Source: Datnioides undecimradiatus (lineage: Eukaryota > Chordata > Actinopteri > Lobotiformes > Datnioididae). From it: DNA of 64,000 bases. Both the position numbers and the translations under genes were made by a program. The notes under the pieces were generated by a model, which made no database searches, was not told the DNA's origin, and saw only the letters and a program-made list of their open reading frames with translations. Shown piece after piece: positions 29,123-40,142 of this stretch (position 1 is the stretch's first letter; the number at the start of each line of letters is the position of its first letter). The stretch is taken from assembly GCA_008933995.1 (NCBI GenBank), contig WARS01000033.1:3779813-3843812 (forward strand), written 5' to 3'.

Positions 29123-32100
29123 CTAAAGAGGAAACACAGGCGGAGACGCTGTTGAGTCATCACGCAGGAGGTTCCTGACTGACAGCGACAACAAAGGTGG
29201 CAGGGGGCCACCCGATCCCTGTGATTGTGGGCCACACGTGGATTAAGGGCTCTCTGGTGTGACGCACTGCCAGGAAGTGCCAACAGAGGCAAAGTGCCCT
29301 TAAGACCACAAGTGTGTGGAGGATTCTGGGAACATGGTGAGACACTCAGGACCAGGTTCATTGTTGTTCCACGTGAACAACATACACACAATCAGCAAAC
29401 AGTGAATGAAACGATGAGAACAGTGTTCACATCGAAATTGATAGAAACAAAATTATTGTATTGTACAATACATACATATTGTATATACATATTGTATTAT
29501 GGAATATTATGGTATACTCCACTCTGATCTAAGCAATCCAGCATCAGATCATGTGACCGTGCTGAAGCATCTGACATGTGATGAATGTGTTTATTCAGTG
29601 TTGGAGGTGTGTTCCAGCCAGAAGCAGGACTCTGGTGTTTATGCAGCAGGTCTTGATGAGCTTCTAAGTGTGTGTCAGGTGCAGGTTGAGAGAACTGCAT
29701 GTTGACGCAGTTCAGAAGAGGGGCACTTGCCTGATTACCTGATTACGAGTGAACATGCACATTAGCGTGCAGTGCTGACGGTGCAGGCACGGGGACAGAG
29801 CTCAGGACAGTGTGACGGAGGAACCCAGTCTGTAAACACAGAGCTGCAGCCTCTCGCTGCGTCCATACGACTGGAGTATTTCAAGGAAAACTATTTTCTA
29901 GGTCAGAAACAGTCCCTTCAGTAAGTGGACCTCAGAAGTTGGGCTAAGCTGAAGCACCATGATAAGCTTCCCCCTCGTCTCTGATGCCATAACGAAATTA
30001 ATACTTTGGGTTTTTTTGGCTGCTGATGAGAATAATTAAGAAAGATAAAACTTTGGGCTCTAATAACCTGAATTGCTCGTTTGTCTTTATTTGACATTTT
30101 CCAGACTAAATGATTGATTGAAAAAAATGAGTGGATTAATGAGGAGAAACTAAATCATCAGTTGCATCTCCAAAATGTAGCCCCCCCCCCCCAAAAAAGA
30201 CAGATTATCTGTGGCTGTAATTAAAAAGCATCAATTGTTCCTTCATCACTAAGTTTCTTAAGGTGTCTTCAATTCTTTTGAATGGAGCGCTGTTAGTAAC
30301 AAGTCCTCCTCCCCTGATGATGTTGAACACAGACCCCTGACATTAACACCGGAGTGGAGCACTGGTGAAACACCAGCAGCGAGTTCCTGACCTGACTGAG
30401 CAACAAGCCAACAGGGGCTTGACAAGAACGGGCGAAGGTGGCTGCGTCTCGCCCCTCTCCTGGATCCTCTCCGCTCCCCCCCGCCTCAGCAAATAACTGT
30501 GTGGGTGTGTGGGTCTTGAGAGAGGATAAAGTAAAATAATGGACCATTTTATCCGTCTGTGAAAAGCCTCCGGCTGCCTCTCCACATTTCCTCACTGACA
30601 AAGAGGATTGTGATCGGGGCTGCTAAATTCCATTTTGCCTTTTTTTTTTTCTCAAATTTGAATCTACTGGAACTCCTCTCTCCCTCCAATCATAACCAGT
30701 TTCATTCAGCCTAATGGAGCATCAGCGACTCAGGGAGGTTCTCGGCCACTAAATTCAAGGGGATGATGGTTTATATCCCCCTGCCTCCGGGTCGGCTTTG
30801 GCCGGACCCATTTTTTGTGAATAAAATGAGACATCTGTGTTACAGCCGTTTCATTACTCTCTGTCAGTGGAGCGCAGAGCACGACTGAGCCCGGCGTCCA
30901 TTAAGGCGCTTCCTCATCCTGTGGCCACATGGGGTTTCTGACAGGAAATAGGACATTAAAAAAAAAAAAAAACCAGATTAAAACCGAAATGCTGTGCTGC
31001 AGAGCTAAACTGGAATGACCAGCAGAGAGCCTTTCTTCGCTCGCGTTGTGCCGGCCACAGCTCTGCAGACGTCAAGCGCCCAACTCACTGTGCCAAACGT
31101 CTGTGCGTGGACACTGAATGACACCGTGACAAACAAAGAGCTTCTATCACACAAACACCAACACGTCTGCATCTTTCCATTATCATCACTGGAGCTGATG
31201 TTCATTGCAGCCAGGCTGATACGTTTGCCTGGGAACAATGCTTGAAATAAGATATGTGTGTTACTAAAAAGTCATTTAAAGAATAAGGTTTTTATGAAGT
31301 TATTTGTTTGACAAAGCAGCATTCTGTGACACGAGTGGAAAATCCACACTGCTTCCACAGAAACAGGCATCTCACGTGCAACGGCAGCACTTTAGGAACC
31401 AAAGGCTGAATCTTGTACTGTCAGCCTGTGTTATAAGAAGAAGAGCCACTATGATCCAAACGTCCATGGCATAAATCATTCATCCGGTTGACATTTAAAT
31501 TTATGATTGTACCGCCCGTGGTTGATGAATGTAAGATATATATCATGTGACATTTTTAATATGTGCCAGTTAATTAAGTCAAACTCGATTCGGAGCGATG
31601 CGTCACCAACCTGCCTGACCACACGCTCAACCTTTCTGTGAGCAGGATGGAACATGACAGGCCTCTGCTGATGTGTTCCCCAACATGTTAACACTGCCCC
31701 ACACACACACAGATACAGACAAGTTTGGATTCATATGTTTGCATATTGATGTGTACTGTATCTCTGCTGCTCTAGACCAGGTGGTGTGGCGCAACAGGTC
31801 TTCTCCATCTCTTCTCCCCGGTGGACTCTTACCCAGTTGTTCCTGCGTGGTCCCTTCTTCCACAAAGGTGATCCTCTCCAGGACGGCCCAGAACATCACA
31901 CCCAGGGAGAAGATGTCTGCCTGTGCTGTGTAGGTGAGTCCACCCCACACCTCTGGAGCCATGTAGAAGTCCGAGCCGCAGGTGGAGGAGAAGTGCTGCC
32001 TGGTCAGATCCCCGTCCACCAGACCTTCGCTCATCTTGCTCAGGCCAAAGTCTGCTACCTGCAGGGTGGACAGGGAGATTCGTTGAAAGGGGAAAACAGT

Positions 32101-33849
32101 TGCTGGGTGATATAAAAAAAAAAAAAAATAAAAAAATCAATGTATCAATTATTATTATTATTATTATTATTTTTAAACAGATGTGACGGACAGACAACAG
32201 AACAGTCTGGTAAGTTCAGAAAGTCACGTTGCCAGCCTTTAAAACCAGGCAACCCAACATCTAAAACCATATCTGGTCTCGTATCATGATACTGACCATC
32301 TGCCCAGCCCTGCTGCAGTGTTAGCACCACAGGGGTGGAACAAACAGTGGATTAACTGATCAATGGACAATGAATCGGCAACTGTTTTAATAATCACTTT
32401 CATCATCCATCATTCTCGCTAATTATTAGTTTTCCAACAGTTTTCCTATATTTTATGGACCGCTAAAAAAATGTATTGACAGTTTAATCTGCAGAGTTAC
32501 GAACAAAATAATCCTCTGCTGCAGCTCCACAACATATTTAGCCTACACAGAGTTTTGTTTTTACAGGTGGTATTAACAATATCACATGTGGAGAAGGAAA
32601 GCAGGAAGCCATGACCCTGGTGTTGTGATCTGCAGTCCAGGTTTTGAGGTAATGCATGTTTGCGCCTTAATAAGCCCCCATTAGGACGGTGGAGATGAAG
32701 GCTGGTGAAGGGCAGATTTGAAATTTAATAAAGTCAATATTTACCCCACAAATAACCCGAATGAGTGGCTGTTTACCAAGTGTACTTTGTAACCACACGG
32801 TAGATTTTCCTCAATTTGTCAACTTTTCGTCCACTTTTTAAAGCACCTGTGGTAAATACTAATATTTTCTCTGTACTGTGCATCTTAACTGAATGGGCAC
32901 ACCAGGACAAGCACTTTTATTTTCAATTATTCTTTCCCGTTGCTTTTTGTTATATTGTTTATTGCGCCTCTGTTTAATTGCTGCTGTGAAAACTAAACAC
33001 CCCCTGAAGAGAAACACTATTAAACACTATGACGCGCTCGGATTTTAACAGTGTTAACTCCAGGATGGTGCGGCTTGATCTGACGTGAACATTGTCAGGG
33101 CGCGACGGTCTGCCTACCTTGACAACAGGACCTTTCGGCATCACACAGACCAGCACGTTGTCAGGTTTCAGGTCTCTGTGGGTGATGCCCAGGTTATGCA
33201 GGAAGGAGACGGCGCTGCAGAGCTGCAGCACCACGCTGTGGTTACGCTTGGCGTCCGGTGGCCTGGAAAGCAAGTACTGATTCAGGTCACCCCCGTCACA
33301 GTACTCCATCACGAGCCACAGGGCCAGGCAGCGCAGGGGTCCAGGCTGCTCTTCCTCCGTCTGGGCTGGTCTCTTCCTGGCTCTGCTTTGAGGCCTTTGT
33401 GGTGTTGTAGCAGCATCAGATGCATTTGATTTAGCCTTCACCTGGACTTTAGCCCTGGCCTGGACCATGTTGGTCCTGTCTTGAAGTCTGGAAACAGAGT
33501 TAGTCCTCGTCTGTGAGTTACTCCCTTCCTGACACTGAGGTGCTCCCACCACACTGCCCTTCAGTACGCTCTCCACTAGACGTAGAGGCAACTTCCCTGG
33601 CTTCAGGGGCTTCAGGCTCCTTGGCCCTGTCTGCAGGAGGCAGTTGTGCAGTGCAATGACATTGACGTGATTCTTAGCTGTGGATCTCATAGCCCACAGC
33701 TCTTGTAGGTAGAGTTCAATGCACTCCGGGTTGCTGCAGGGAAGTCGCTTGATAGCCACCCTCTGTCCTGTTTTGGCCATATGACCCTCAAAGACCACGC
33801 CATAGCTGCCTCGTCCTACTTCCTTCTCTAAGGTGTAGAGCTCCTCCAT
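28878..33849 (-). CDS. PDIK1L/STK35-family Ser/Thr protein kinase, complete, 3 coding exons
   Basis: A protein kinase of 400 residues, most like PDIK1L and STK35, which are nuclear kinases linked to the PDZ-LIM protein CLP36 and actin. Exons on the minus strand: 33118-33849, 31833-32058, 28878-29122 (732+226+245 nt). Motifs: glycine loop GRGSYGVV at 12-19, ATP lysine VAIK at K34, candidate helix-C Glu50 (LQELWA), hinge VMEYCDGGD at 180-188, catalytic HRDLKPDN with D226 and N231, DFG at 247-249, and APE at 278-280. All catalytic residues are present, so it should be active. The ATG is fixed by an in-frame TGA two codons upstream. Residues about 99-171, between the LVESVLKG strand and the LALWLVMEY strand, form a low-complexity basic insert absent from mammalian PDIK1L as I recall it. 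Which fish paralogue this is cannot be decided by eye. Confidence 0.93.
29123..31832 (-). other. Kinase intron 2
   Basis: 2.71 kb. It contains a C-run at 30181-30192 and an A-run at about 30958-30972. No exon or known repeat was recognised. Confidence 0.6.
31833..32058 (-). CDS. Kinase exon 2 (activation segment)
   Basis: Begins VADFGLSK after the acceptor CACCCTGCAG. It runs through STCGSDFYMAPEVWGG and ADIFSLGVMFWAVLERITFV and ends QEQL plus one base before GTAAGA. Confidence 0.94.
32059..33117 (-). other. Kinase intron 1 (between coding exons 1 and 2)
   Basis: 1.06 kb. It holds A-runs at about 32113-32137 and an ATT trinucleotide repeat at 32149-32172. Otherwise nothing was recognised. 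Confidence 0.65.
33118..33849 (-). CDS. Kinase exon 1 (N-lobe, insert, catalytic loop)
   Basis: Residues 1-244, ending PKGPVVK just before the DFG segment. The donor GTAGGC begins at 33117. The end is in phase 0. Confidence 0.94.
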
Positions 33850-34348
33850 CTCTCACAGGAGCTGGAACCCGATGTGAGTGCTAACAAAGTACAATGGCTG
33901 AAGTTAGCATGATAACAATAGCATCCAGGGTTAAAGTACAAGATCTGCTGTGTCTGGTATGAACAACAGTGACAGTGTAAAGTAGATGGGCAATGTACTT
34001 AAACGTAGACTTTTAGCTTAGCTTTCGTTATAACTAAGGCCGCCGGATACAGACGTGACGCTCTAATGTCTCAAGCTAACGTTGCTAACTTTAGTAGCTG
34101 CCTAACTTAATCCCGACATGACCCTACCTGTTTTTTGGAAGTTGAGATTACTTTAGACTGTTCACAGACTACATTTAGATCACAATCAAAACCCACAAAT
34201 CTTTAAAATGAGCACAAAACCGTATGAAGTTCGATCTTTAATGAAGCTAACATGGCGCTGTTTGTAGCCACAGCAGCGCTAACTGTTGAAAAAGGAAGCG
34301 AAACACAAAGCCAAAGGTGAGGTGTCGTTATTGAGATATCAGACTTAC

Positions 34349-34760
34349 CCACAAGTCTTCCGCTTACATTACCGGCAATAAATCCGCTTTAATCTGCAAT
34401 TTACTTGGTTGACAAGCCGTCTCGCGCCATATTCAATGAATTTGGGTTTGTTATTGTTGACAAACAACTGAAATAAAGCACCAGTGAAGAAATTACAGAC
34501 TTCCGTGTCTAAATTCGGAGAGTCCCGCTCTGTATGTACGCGCATCGTGATTGGCTACCTGAACACAGCCGCGTGTTGTAATTGGTTGCTGACAGGACCC
34601 TAGAGTGTATTCGAATTGCCCAGTAAGCCAACACGGCTCGCGTTAGCCAAATAGGAAACGACCATTTACTGTAGTCTGGGCCAATTACGTTTTGAAGCTA
34701 TTGAAACGGCCCGTTGATTTCAGAAGGAATGAAATAGCCAATCAGCACCGGGTTTCAGAG
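34349..34760 (-). promoter_or_regulatory. Probable kinase promoter and non-coding first exon
   Basis: Upstream of the kinase ATG, the minus strand has a strong donor (GTGG then GTAAGTCT, exon end 34349), consistent with a 5' UTR exon spliced to a site just before 33849. Upstream of that lie four CCAAT-type boxes within about 200 bases: ATTGG at about 34550 and 34581, and CCAAT at about 34680 and 34739. They sit in a CpG-bearing stretch. Clustered CCAAT boxes in both orientations are typical of NF-Y-driven TATA-less promoters. The acceptor could be at 33862 or about 33880. Confidence 0.45.
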
Positions 34761-35421
34761 GCAACACTATATATATATTTTTTTTTTAACACGCAAAGGT
34801 GTTATAAACATATAGAAAAAATAAAATCTTCAAGCTACTGCTACATTTGCCACACTTGATTTTGTATTCACTGTAATTTCAAATAGCCAAATAAATAAAC
34901 TTATTTTATTTATATTATTTGGATTTAAAATATATCTCACCAAATGAATTGTTCATTTTGCCATATTTTGAAGCTCTATCAGTTTAGGCACATTTGGCCA
35001 TTCTATAGTTTAAATTGCTTAGAGAGAGCGGGGAAAAGTGCGTGGCCGAAGTATTTTGGCCAATTTTAGTTGATTCGCAGATAAAACGCTTCGGTGCGTC
35101 CTCATTTTTCAGCACTGAGAAGCATTTTGTAAAAAAACATGATAGAAGTGCTGAGAATGCCTCACCAAAGTGGTGGATCTGAATCAGTAGTCTATTATAC
35201 GCTGGGGCAGTTTTGTAATCGAGCCATTTCCTTTCACTGAAAAGCAGTGGAAATGCAAAAAACAACAAATTCCCTCATTGCTGCAGTCCCATTTAATCAC
35301 AAAAGACCTGCGGAACAAAACACACACCTATACACGCGCGCACACAACGAGTGGGTGCTGCATCAGTATCGACTGTTTTTTTGGTGGAGGAGCGGCAGCA
35401 GCGGTGATGACAGATAACAGC

Positions 35422-35425
<4 letters not shown>

Positions 35426-35462
<37 letters not shown>

Positions 35463-35590
35463 CGTGCGTGTTTGTTCTTCTGAGAGAATATAATAGGAAA
35501 CATAGTGATTCATTGCACTGAAGCACACTGCGAGAGAAAAGAGCGGCTTTGAAGTGCATGCGCGTGTGATGCGTGTGCGCGCGCGCGCTT
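35426..35590. repeat. GT microsatellite followed by a GC/GT alternating tract
   Basis: (GT)13 at 35426-35452, then GTGCGTGCGTG text. A second alternating stretch, GTGTGCGCGCGCGCGC, lies at about 35573-35588. Alternating purine-pyrimidine DNA of this kind can adopt Z form. Confidence 0.85.
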
Positions 35591-38239
35591 ATGTGATCCA
35601 TAGCTTTTATCAGTGATGCCAATCATGAATTCTCTTCATTACTTGAGGAAGATGGAGTCAGTCACACTTGACTTATTTTTATCTTGAAGCAAATGCCCTC
35701 TATTCTATTATCATATCTCACTTGCTTTGACAGATATCTGGATGCAGACATTGGGCATAATACAGAGTGCATTCTGGCTGGAGAATTTATTAGGAAGTAT
35801 TTTGAGGGAACCACACAAAGGAGCCAGAATTGAATTTCCCGACAAATTCAATAAAGCATTCCGAGCACCCCAAAAAGATGTTAACGAGTGCAATAAGAAT
35901 TATAGTTTTAATCACCTCTGTTTTCAGAGTAATTGTGTTTCTGTGGGGGCTTTGCTTGCTAATTATGGAGTCCACCAACAGGAGGAGCAACAGTAATTAT
36001 TTCCTTGATTGAGGTCAAAACCCTTGCATTTAATCCTGAGGTCTATCCCGCGCTCCTCTCACACAAAGAGGAAACATCAGTAAACAACTTCTCAGCATCC
36101 CGCACTCAATTTCACAGCAGTCACTCTTTTACAAATGATGGTTTTCTTCCTCAGTAAGCCAGCCTTTCATCGGAAACCCTGCTGCATTGTCCGCCACCGT
36201 CCTCATGTTTCTATTGAGCTAACCCATTCTTTACATTGCTACTTACTTTTATGAGGGAGTACAGTGCGTTTTCTGGTTTCAGGGGTCCCTTGGTAACTGC
36301 AGCTGGCACTAAAAAGAAAATATCTCAGGCATTTTATGCAATAAGATCAATACGGGCCTACACAAACACATGAAATACTGCTGCGCGCCTCACTGAGTGC
36401 TTACGCTCTGAAAGTTTTTTGGTGGTTGACGCTGCAGATTTTTCTGCACAGAGGTGTAATTCTCCTTCCATGCAAAATTAAGGCGACTTTTGGGATGGAA
36501 ATGTAATTCTTTATTTTTTCGGCGCTGCTGTTAATAACAGTCACTTGTGTCTTGACAGGTGAAAGCCCTGACCCGCCATAAACCTCGCAGAGATCCCCCC
36601 CCCCCCACCAAAATCTTTGGTTTCACATCATTGGGTTTAATTGTGGAGGAGGACGGTAAAACACCTCAGCTGGATGAGATGGAGAGGAGACGAGGAGTTC
36701 GACTTGGAATGAACAGCGGACGCAAGCCAAATGCCGGTCAGCTGTGGCTGCAGTTATCTGTGAGTTCTAGAAAGTCTTTTGGCAGGGAGCCCGCCCGCCA
36801 TCAGTCAGCATCTTTTTTCACCCCTAAAACCACTTCGGGCACTAAAAAAAAAACTTTGAGCTGTTAGAGGAGGAAGTAAAAGAATAACTTTGGGTGTGAC
36901 AGCCATTAAACCAATAAAGTGGAATGTACTGTTTATGCAAATGTATATGCGAATTTAGGGAAATGCTGCCAAGTGCTCATGTCTCTTTATTGGAAAACAG
37001 AGTTCATTATAGAGAACTGTCTTGAGACACATAATACCTTTATGGTAAATTGCATTATAACTTTTGCCTTTATGCCAGTGATCATTCACTCCAAATATTT
37101 AAAAAGGTGCATATAAAACTTGCAAATACTATTTGCAATACCTATTAAAAAGCACTGCTTCTGTCTTATGAGGACATTTTATACATTCTCCCATAGTAAA
37201 TCCATAAATGACTTAAGAGCCAATAAGAATAATTATTTATCATGTTTCCATTGATACAAATCAATACATTTTTATTATATCACCACAAAATAAACAAACC
37301 CTCTGCAGCTTTAATGTTGTGATATGGCTGTTTGGAAACCAATTACACATTTCTATAGAGGGTTATTTGTGTTTCTAATCCTCGTGGAGAATTACAGAAT
37401 GATGAAACCTTCAGTGTGAGACAACACAGTGGGGTTTTTTACCACTGGAATAGGATGGGTCGTCCTTCATGCCAGAAATACGTACTTTTTTAAGATTATT
37501 TGTGAAAATGATAATACATTTAACCTTAAATTAATAGTTGAGTTCAGTTTGCTTGCGGATCATGCGAATGACAAATATCTCAAAGACAGTGATGAAGGTA
37601 GCTTCAGGGGGTTCATGAGAAAACAAACATACGTATTTGTTTTATAAATTTTATAAATTTGACTACCCCAAATTCTTCAATAGATGCTAACAGGATGGCA
37701 TCTACGAGAACATTCATAAATGATCAAATGATCCATCACTAAAGTGGGTAAACATGGTTTTAATGTAATGCGGGTGCTAAGTCAAGCACGACCCTCTCTG
37801 TCATCAAGGCAGTCACTGCCTCTTGGCTACCAGAGGAAGCGTTTGTGGACACTGGGCAGCCAGTGGATAACAGCGATATCAATGACAGACAGGCCTGGCA
37901 ATGACTGCTTGTTCTTCTGGGCTCCTTATCTCAGCCGCACTGAGGGCTCTGTCTATGTACCCAATTCATCCATCACTATCAGACCGCACACAGGTTCAGG
38001 GCCAGCATTCACACTTTCACAGGGAGCTAAGGCTAATGTCAGCTCATGATGGGGACCGAGTTGAACCAAAAAAGTATTTTCTTTTGCTGTGCGGTTTTAT
38101 CAGAGGCATAATTATTGTTTTCATCATCACATGTGGCTGCTAACAATCAATTGCCAGTGAGTTAGCCACACCTAACGGCATGGCTCTAGTGATTGCAGTA
38201 TAGATCAGTCTGTCAAATGGTCAGTTGGTCCAAAACCTT

Positions 38240-38840
38240 GGTGTAGACTGAAATATTGTATTGGATTGTGTTACTGGATAACCTATAATTTTATGCAGAT
38301 ATTCATAGTCCGCTGAGGATGAATCCAAACTTTTCTTTTAGTGCTACCATGCGGTTGACATTTTCAGTTTGCAGTGAATGTTGTTGATAGCTATTAGATG
38401 GACTAAAGTTTGACGGATTGGCACGAACATTTGTACAAATATTCATGGTTCCCAGACAATGCTACTCATTACATTTCATGATCACCTGACTTTTCACTGC
38501 TAGTGACACCATGAGGTGGCACGGGTTCATGATTTTATGGTTTTGAGCTCAATTATACACTGTAGATTGATTTCTATGAAATATATCTAAAACTTGAGAT
38601 AACTTTGACGACAGGTTCATTAATGTTTCATCTGGCCTCGTTCTCAGGTCAAAAACTTTCAAACTGTTCATTGTTTCCCTTTATGACCAAATACAACATA
38701 TAAATTAACCAAAGACAAGACATAGATTAAAGAACAGATGTGAAGTAAAGATGGTGGACATGCCTAAAAGTTAACTTCAGCATTTTAGCGTGCTGACATT
38801 AGCATTTAGCTCAAAGTGCCACTGTGCTACAAAAACAGAT
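38240..38840 (+). repeat. Teleost interspersed repeat, GTTAGCAT-type family
   Basis: It contains TATTCATAGTCCGCTGAGGATGAA-type text, GTGCTACCATGCGGTTGACA, CACCTGACTTTTCACTGCTA, TTTATGACCAAATAC, and ACATTAGCATTTAGCTCAAA with GTGCCACTGTGC. The order matches a very abundant percomorph repeat known to me by sight. The transposon class is not certain. Confidence 0.7.
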
Positions 38841-40009
38841 TTTAGCCATTTTGGGGCAGTGGAAACAAGTTGTGCACACAACACTGACCTATTGTCTAAG
38901 CCGAGGAACTTAAAAACAGTCGCATATTTGCACATCAAGCAGTTCCAGAGCAACATTAGCTTTCTTAATGGGTTTACTCCACTGTGTTCACCAGTTTGTT
39001 AGCTCCCTGTGTCGGTAAATTTGGGCTATTCAGCAATGAACAATGACCTACAAAGCTACCTAAGGCCAGGGGAGCTCCACATTCAGGTGATAATAGTAGA
39101 TTTATCACTATAAGAGACCCCCCTGTATTTTGATATGTATATACATATTGTTAATTTTGAAATATCAGTTATAGCCAGTTTGCAGTGGCCTACAGCATTT
39201 AGTCTTTTCTTACTTAGCCTTGTCTCATTTTATTCCACCTGTTTCCATCTCGTAACTGTTTCATCTCTGTTGTTGTTCTGGTTAACATCATTATCATCAC
39301 CTTAACTAAACCCTCGACATGTATAATAGACCACAGGCCACCGAGAAAGCTCTCAGGACCTTGGGACAGGTCTTGTTTTCCATCCTGAAATCTCCCGTAT
39401 GACTCATACTAACCTCCCGCCTGCAGAGCCGGGCTGGCTGCTTTGCCATTTCCACAGACTGCCCTGGCCAACATTGTTCATGCTTTCATTTACAAGAAGA
39501 ACAAAGTCTTCTATTCAGGTGTGCCAACACCACCAAAAAAACAAAAGGGCTTGCTGTTTTTCTCTGCCCCAGCACAAACAGCCTTATCGATCCGTGATCA
39601 TCTCCATGGCACCGCTTTTCTTGCTTGTCTTTAACTTGTATTTCTGGGGTAAACATCCTGTTGAAAGTCCTATTGTTTCCCTGACCTTGGCAGCGGATTG
39701 GCGTCGAGGTGGTGGGTTTTATGGACACCTTAGGCATAGGAATTCTGGATCAATCTCACGGTGGATGATGCGTATTTTTAGAGCCCCATTAGTTGGCTCA
39801 ATGAAGACGAAACGGGTGGCGTAGGCAATGCCTCCTACGTCAGCGCGGGCCATGGCTTGTGTGTCTGTCCGGGGGTTTGTGCGTAACAGAATGGGGGAAT
39901 CCACCCCTCTCTCTAGCTCTCCTCTACGATGATGTGAATGGTGATATACAGGGGAGGGGAGGGGGGGAGAGAACTGGAGGGTTGAGCCAGGAGGGAAGGG
40001 GTGTGCCAT

Positions 40010-40142
40010 TATAAGAAGCCTCAGAGGAGGCATGCATTCAGTTGTTGAAACCCTTAGCCTAAGGATACGAGCTGAGCCACCAAACTTCCCTGCGGCTGCA
40101 GAAGGAGGACTCTGAGAGAATATCTTTACGTCACAGACGCAG
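40010..40142 (+). promoter_or_regulatory. pnoc: Inferred pnoc promoter and non-coding exon 1
   Basis: TATAAGAA at 40010-40017 is followed by an initiator-like CATTCAGT near 40035-40042. After about 100 bases without a conserved frame comes a consensus donor, CGCAG then GTAAGG, at 40142/40143. TTACGTCA, a cAMP-response-like element, lies at 40126-40133 within the exon. The first good acceptor on the plus strand near pnoc is CCTGCAG at 52347, just ahead of the coding start. Mammalian PNOC has a non-coding first exon and a long first intron, so the layout fits, but the link is inference. Confidence 0.45.

Larger units (their letters stand above)
34761..40009. other. Intergenic DNA between the kinase promoter and the inferred pnoc first exon
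   Basis: 5.2 kb with no recognisable coding exon. It contains the GT/GC tract at 35426-35590, an A/T-rich unrepetitive stretch at about 35640-36050 that looks like a possible conserved element, a C-run at 36595-36606, a teleost repeat at 38240-38840 and a purine-rich stretch at 39950-40000. Confidence 0.5.

Noticed and set aside
28878-33849. Kinase as a processed pseudogene
   Set aside because: It has two clean introns, intact frame and all catalytic residues.
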